Source of the DNA: an uncultured Mycoplasmatota bacterium | Lineage (GTDB): Bacteria > Bacillota_I > Bacilli_A > RF39 > UBA660 | Length of the DNA: 16,117 nt | Direction of reading: 5' to 3' | Assembly (NCBI GenBank): GCA_946491675.1 | Contig: CAMLYN010000012.1 | Coordinates: 1-16,117, forward strand | In this document: in pieces, positions 12,625-16,117 of the stretch | Layout: each line of letters opens with the position of its first letter | Position numbering within the stretch: the first letter of the stretch is position 1 | The notes under the pieces: generated by a model | What the model was told of the DNA's origin: nothing | Databases searched by the model: none | What the model saw: the letters and a program-made list of their open reading frames with translations, nothing else | Position numbers and translations under genes: made by a program

Positions 12625-14754
12625 GTGAAAAAAATATTTGAATTAGATTTTAGAGGTAGAAAAATAATTGTTGAAAATGGAGAATTAGCTAAACAAGCAC
12701 ATGGTTCTGTTTTAATTAGATATGGAGATACAGTCGTTTTATCAACTGTTGTTATGTCGAAAAATGTTAATTTGTTAGCTGATTTTTTCCCATTAATGGT
12801 TTTATATAATGAAAAATTGTATTCAGTCGGTAAAATTCCAGGAGGCTTTATTAAACGTGAGGGGCGTCCTACTGAAAATGCAACTTTAGCAGCAAGAATG
12901 ATTGATCGACCAATGCGTCCGTTATTTCCAGAAGATTTTAAAAATGAAGTCCAAATAGTTAATACAGTTTTATCAGTCGATCAAGATAATAGTCCAGAAA
13001 TTACTGCTTTATTTGGATCATCTTTAGCTACTTGTATAAGTCAAGTACCATTTAATGGACCAGTTGCTGGAGTTAAAGTTGGAAGAGTAGATGGCAAATT
13101 TGTTATTAATCCAACTGCTCAAGAAATTGAAAAATCTGATATCGATTTAACTGTTTCGGGGACTAAAGATGCTATTAATATGGTTGAGGCTGGAAGCCGT
13201 GAAGTTAGCGAAGAAGATATGCTAGAAGCTTTAATGTTTGGTCATGAAGCTATTAAAGAATTAATAGAATTCCAAGAAAAAATAATTGAAGAAATTGGTG
13301 GTTCTAAATATGAATATCCAAAATTAGAAATTAGTCAACAATTAATTGACGATGTAACAACATTAGTTAAAGACAAAATAAATGTTGCTTTAAGAATTAA
13401 AGAAAAACAAGAAAAATATACAGCTTTAGATAACATTAAAGAAGAATTATTAGAAAAATATAAGTTAGAAAACAATACTTTAACTAATGAAGAATTAGAT
13501 GAATTGTTAGTTAAAGTTGCTAATATTTTTGAAAATATTAAATATGAAGTATTTAGAAATATTGTTGTTAAAGAAAAAATTAGAGCTGATGGTAGAAAAA
13601 TGACAGAAATAAGACCACTATCTACTGCTATTGATCTTTTACCTAGAACTCACGGGTCAGCTTTATTTACAAGAGGAGAAACTCAAAGTTTATCAATTAC
13701 AACCTTAGGTGCTTTAGGTGAACATCAAATTCTAGATGGTCTAGGAATCGAAGATTCTAAACGTTTTATTTTACACTATAATTTCCCACAATTCTCTGTT
13801 GGAGAAACTGGTAGATATGGAGCACCAGGAAGAAGAGAGATTGGTCATGGTGCTTTAGGCGAAAGAGCTTTATTACAAGTTATTCCTAGCGAAGAAGAAT
13901 TTCCTTATACGATAAGAGTTGTATCTGAAATATTAGAATCTAATGGTAGTAGTAGTCAAGCAAGTATTTGTGCTGGTTGTATGAGTTTAATGGCAGCTGG
14001 TGTTCCAATTAAAGCGCCAGTGGCTGGTATTGCGATGGGGTTAATTACTAGTGGTGATGATTATACTATTTTAACTGATATTCAAGGTTTAGAAGATCAT
14101 TTAGGAGATATGGATTTTAAAGTAGCAGGAACAAGAAAAGGTATATGTGCTTTACAAATGGACATTAAAATAAAAGGTATTACTAAACAAATTTTAAAAG
14201 AAGCTTTAGATCAGGCTCATCAAGCTCGTTTAGAAATATTAGATGTTATTGAAAAACAAATCAAAGAGCCTAGAAAAGAAGTAAGTAAATATGCACCAAA
14301 AACTTGTGTCTTTACTATCGATCCTAATAAAATTAAAGATGTCATCGGTAAAGGTGGCGAAATGATTACTAAAATTATTTTAGAAGCAAGTCATGTTAAT
14401 ACTGTTAATGATATTAATGCTGTTAAAGTTGATTTAGAAGATGATGGTCGAGTTATTATTTATCACACTTCTAAAGAAATAATTGAAAAAACAGCTGAAA
14501 TGATTAAAGACGTTGTTAAAGAAGTAGAAACAGGTAAAATTTATACTGGTAAAGTTGTTAAAGTTGAAGATTTTGGCTGTTTTGTCGAATTATGGCCAGG
14601 AACTGAAGGATTGGTTCATGTTTCTCATTTAGCCAAAGAACGAGTAGAAAAACCAAGTGATGTCGTTAAAGTTGGCGATGAAATTATTGTTAAGTCATTA
14701 GGCTATGATAAGAAAGGAAGACTTAATTTATCACGAAAAGAAGCTTTAAAATAA
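12625..14754 (+). CDS. pnp: Polyribonucleotide nucleotidyltransferase (PNPase)
   Basis: PNPase degrades RNA 3'-to-5' by phosphorolysis and can add tails in reverse. I choose GTG 12625 (709 residues): AGGAGG (12615-12620) stands four bases before it and the protein then begins [11 protein letters not shown], normal for the family. A GTG at 12601 lies in the preceding hairpin and is upstream of the binding site. Order: first RNase PH domain (about 1-210), helical linker, second RNase PH domain (about 305-540) with RGETQ (350-354), [10 protein letters not shown] (407-416) and the acidic pair D491/D497 in [10 protein letters not shown] domain with GKGG (575-578), and S1 domain (about 637-706, [18 protein letters not shown]). 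All expected motifs are intact. It probably forms a trimer in the cytoplasm and shares transcription with rpsO. Confidence 0.97.
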   Translation: MKKIFELDFRGRKIIVENGELAKQAHGSVLIRYGDTVVLSTVVMSKNVNLLADFFPLMVLYNEKLYSVGKIPGGFIKREGRPTENATLAARMIDRPMRPLFPEDFKNEVQIVNTVLSVDQDNSPEITALFGSSLATCISQVPFNGPVAGVKVGRVDGKFVINPTAQEIEKSDIDLTVSGTKDAINMVEAGSREVSEEDMLEALMFGHEAIKELIEFQEKIIEEIGGSKYEYPKLEISQQLIDDVTTLVKDKINVALRIKEKQEKYTALDNIKEELLEKYKLENNTLTNEELDELLVKVANIFENIKYEVFRNIVVKEKIRADGRKMTEIRPLSTAIDLLPRTHGSALFTRGETQSLSITTLGALGEHQILDGLGIEDSKRFILHYNFPQFSVGETGRYGAPGRREIGHGALGERALLQVIPSEEEFPYTIRVVSEILESNGSSSQASICAGCMSLMAAGVPIKAPVAGIAMGLITSGDDYTILTDIQGLEDHLGDMDFKVAGTRKGICALQMDIKIKGITKQILKEALDQAHQARLEILDVIEKQIKEPRKEVSKYAPKTCVFTIDPNKIKDVIGKGGEMITKIILEASHVNTVNDINAVKVDLEDDGRVIIYHTSKEIIEKTAEMIKDVVKEVETGKIYTGKVVKVEDFGCFVELWPGTEGLVHVSHLAKERVEKPSDVVKVGDEIIVKSLGYDKKGRLNLSRKEALK

Positions 14755-14774
14755 GTTTTTCTTTTCTTTTTTTT
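14735..14774 (+). terminator. Terminator overlapping the pnp stop
   Basis: GAAAAGAA (14735-14742) pairs with TTCTTTTC (14759-14766), followed by T8 (14767-14774). The stop TAA (14752-14754) lies in the apical part. Confidence 0.6.
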
Positions 14775-14781
14775 AAAAATA

Positions 14782-14790
14782 TGTTAAGAT
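14782..14790 (+). promoter_or_regulatory. Extended -10 promoter of the 14812 gene
   Basis: TGTTAAGAT (TG 14782-14783, TAAGAT 14785-14790). The region where a -35 would lie is only a T-rich run. Start near 14797, so the leader would be about 15 bases. Confidence 0.55.
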
Positions 14791-14811
14791 ATTAACCGGG
14801 ATGTGGTATGA

Positions 14812-15684
14812 ATGGTAAATTTTGTTAATTTTAATGGTGAAATAAGACATTTTTTAGATAAATTATATAGAAATTTTTATAATGAAGAAGATAAAAATGA
14901 AGCTAGCGTTAAATATTTTGAGTTTATTGAAGATTTAAAAAACACTAAATTTGATTTATATAAAACAATTATTGGCTTGGCTTTTATTGACAGTTATCGT
15001 TTATTAATCAATAAAGATAAGCATAAAAAAACAACAGAAAATGAGCAAAATTATTTAGAAACATATGGACAAATCACCGATATGGAGGATTTGTTGTTTA
15101 GAATAAATGAAGATCCTTCTTTGTTATCTTCAATTATTTATGCCCCAATTAAAGTAAATCGTCTTAATCTAAAAGGACGAGCAAACATATTATTACAATT
15201 AGATGATGATTATGTCGAGGAATTTAATCATTTTAATCGGTTAGAAAAATATAATATATTTAAAAATCGAACAATTGATGAATTTATTTTTATTTATTTA
15301 AGTGGTTCTAATAACGAAGAAGCTAAAAATGAAGCAATTTATACGATTGTTAGTATTTTAGATTTACTATACAAATATAATCATAAAAATTTTTCTAAGT
15401 TAATATTAGATATGATTAAAGTTTACTATCGATTCAAGAAAGTTATTCAATATACTAAACCGGAATTAACTTTTGGTATTGATGAAATAATAATTGAAAT
15501 AATCGAAAAAGATTCTTTAGATGATATTGTTAAAACTTTATCATGTAATAGTGACATGATTACTGCTTTAGTTGAAGATTTCTTAGAATATGCCACTAAT
15601 CAAGAAATTGAAAAAGAAAGTATTGATGAAATATATAATAAATTAGTTCCTAAAGAGGTAAAGATAAAATTAAAAGAAGCATAA
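14812..15684 (+). CDS. Hypothetical protein, 290 residues, probably all-alpha
   Basis: I do not recognise this protein. It has no signal peptide or membrane helix and no Cys-His metal motif. It is charged (many Glu, Lys, Asp) with long amphipathic stretches such as EASVKYFEFIEDLKNTKFDL (about 31-50), the LLYKYNHKNFSKLILDMIKV part (about 192-211) and a C-terminal ENLxE-type helix region. It therefore looks like a helical cytoplasmic protein, possibly an adaptor or a repeat-type scaffold. The start ATG 14812 has only a poor ribosome binding site (GATGTGG). The gene has its own extended -10 promoter behind the pnp terminator and ends exactly against the convergent HIT gene. Codon use is that of its neighbours. 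Confidence 0.8.
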   Translation: MVNFVNFNGEIRHFLDKLYRNFYNEEDKNEASVKYFEFIEDLKNTKFDLYKTIIGLAFIDSYRLLINKDKHKKTTENEQNYLETYGQITDMEDLLFRINEDPSLLSSIIYAPIKVNRLNLKGRANILLQLDDDYVEEFNHFNRLEKYNIFKNRTIDEFIFIYLSGSNNEEAKNEAIYTIVSILDLLYKYNHKNFSKLILDMIKVYYRFKKVIQYTKPELTFGIDEIIIEIIEKDSLDDIVKTLSCNSDMITALVEDFLEYATNQEIEKESIDEIYNKLVPKEVKIKLKEA

Positions 15685-15709
15685 TTATTTTAATAATTGA
15701 AATGCTTCT
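15675..15709. terminator. Shared convergent terminator covering both stop codons
   Basis: AGAAGCAT (15675-15682) pairs with ATGCTTCT (15702-15709). Inside, AATTATT (15683-15689) pairs with AATAATT (15692-15698), leaving a 3-base bulge and a 2-base loop. The + strand TAA (15682-15684) and the - strand stop (15687-15685) are both in the stem. The T-rich tail is better on the - strand. Confidence 0.75.
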
Positions 15710-16044
15710 TCTAATGATTTATCTTTTTTATTTTTATAAAAAGGTTTTAAGTGAAGATGAAAATGTTTGACTTCCTGAACATCACCATTATTTTGAATTA
15801 ATGTTAAACCATCACAATTTAACTTTTCTTTGATACGTTTTTTTAATATTTTAGCTATATTCATGATATGCATTAAAGTTTTATCATCAATATCATCTAA
15901 GTCACGATAATGTTTTTTAGGAATAATTAAAGTATGACCAAAACTATCAGGATTGATATCTAAAAAAGCAATTACAATATCATCTTCATAAATTTTTGAT
16001 GAAGGAATTTCACCATTAATGATTTTACAAAAAATACAATCCAT
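15685..16044 (-). CDS. HIT family nucleotide-binding protein (HinT-like)
   Basis: Histidine-triad proteins hydrolyse or transfer nucleoside monophosphate groups, typically AMP linked through N-P bonds. The 119 residues match the length of bacterial HinT. An N-terminal C3-x-x-C6 (CIFCKI) is a common zinc pair. The block GHTLIIPKKH (36-45) holds the first conserved His and Pro. The active-site triad is H94-F-H96-L-H98 (HFHLHLKP), of which the middle His is the nucleophile in the family. ATG 16044 follows GGAGGT (16056-16051) with a six-base gap. It converges with the unknown gene at 14812, and the stops are adjacent. The upstream gene, if any, is beyond the window. Confidence 0.93.
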   Translation of the reverse strand: MDCIFCKIINGEIPSSKIYEDDIVIAFLDINPDSFGHTLIIPKKHYRDLDDIDDKTLMHIMNIAKILKKRIKEKLNCDGLTLIQNNGDVQEVKHFHLHLKPFYKNKKDKSLEEAFQLLK

Positions 16045-16062
16045 ATTTTAACCTCCATTATT

Positions 16063-16068
16063 ATTATA
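16063..16068 (-). promoter_or_regulatory. -10 of the HIT gene promoter
   Basis: A perfect TATAAT on the - strand (16068-16063) lies 18 bases before the start codon, so the leader would be short. The -35 is unclear (TAGGTT at 17 bases). A small hairpin AGCTT-N5-AAGCT (16091-16105) with T-rich flanks may end a gene further right. Confidence 0.55.
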
Positions 16069-16117
16069 CTATATTTTAAAATAAAAACCTAGCTTAACTA
16101 AAGCTTTTATATAATAA

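Noticed and set aside
1..16117. CRISPR array, insertion sequence or prophage
   Set aside because: No regularly spaced repeats, transposase, or phage structural genes were seen.

Overview
The window is AT-rich, Gram-positive-type bacterial DNA, most likely from an uncultured gut-type member of Bacilli close to the Mollicutes, Erysipelotrichia or RF39 lineages. This placement rests on base composition, codon use and gene content (LytR-CpsA-Psr protein, prepilin-like protein, YugP-type peptidase, truB/rpsO/pnp cluster). It is an inference, not a phylogenetic result. TGG encodes Trp and TGA ends at least two real genes (126-587 and 2729-3616), so the Mycoplasma UGA=Trp code is not used. Almost all genes lie on the + strand.

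Layout. Positions 1-58 hold the probable tail of an upstream gene. Then follow an orphan type IV prepilin-like protein (126-587), a large LytR-CpsA-Psr cell-wall ligase with an added Ig-like tail (718-2646), and a PfkB sugar/nucleoside kinase overlapping a stand-alone Smr-domain gene (2729-3875). A tandem-promoter leader drives a membrane-anchored, Tyr/Thr-rich, Cys-containing surface protein (3983-5461), followed by a small unknown gene (5542-5961). The section 6007-7868 is all on the - strand: an HTH-metallophosphoesterase fusion, an unknown 165-residue protein and tRNA-Leu(UAG). A second copy of the tandem-promoter leader then drives a membrane-anchored J-domain-like protein whose HPD motif reads HPN (8010-9209).

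From 9269 the content is housekeeping: cysS, a YugP-like zinc peptidase and truB form a tightly overlapping operon. rpsO follows with a structured leader that could autoregulate, then pnp, an unknown 290-residue protein and a convergent HIT-family gene at the right edge.

Three themes recur. First, many promoters have an extended -10 (TGn before the hexamer), and several give very short leaders. This moves the start codons of the LCP and cysS genes downstream of the longest open frames. Second, intrinsic terminators are often folded over the stop codon of the gene they end. Third, the two envelope proteins at 3983 and 8010 share nearly the same promoter-leader block, which suggests coordinated expression of an undescribed pair. 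The strongest leads are that shared leader, the HPN J-like membrane protein, the rpsO leader pseudoknot candidate, and the HTH-phosphoesterase with its unknown partner.
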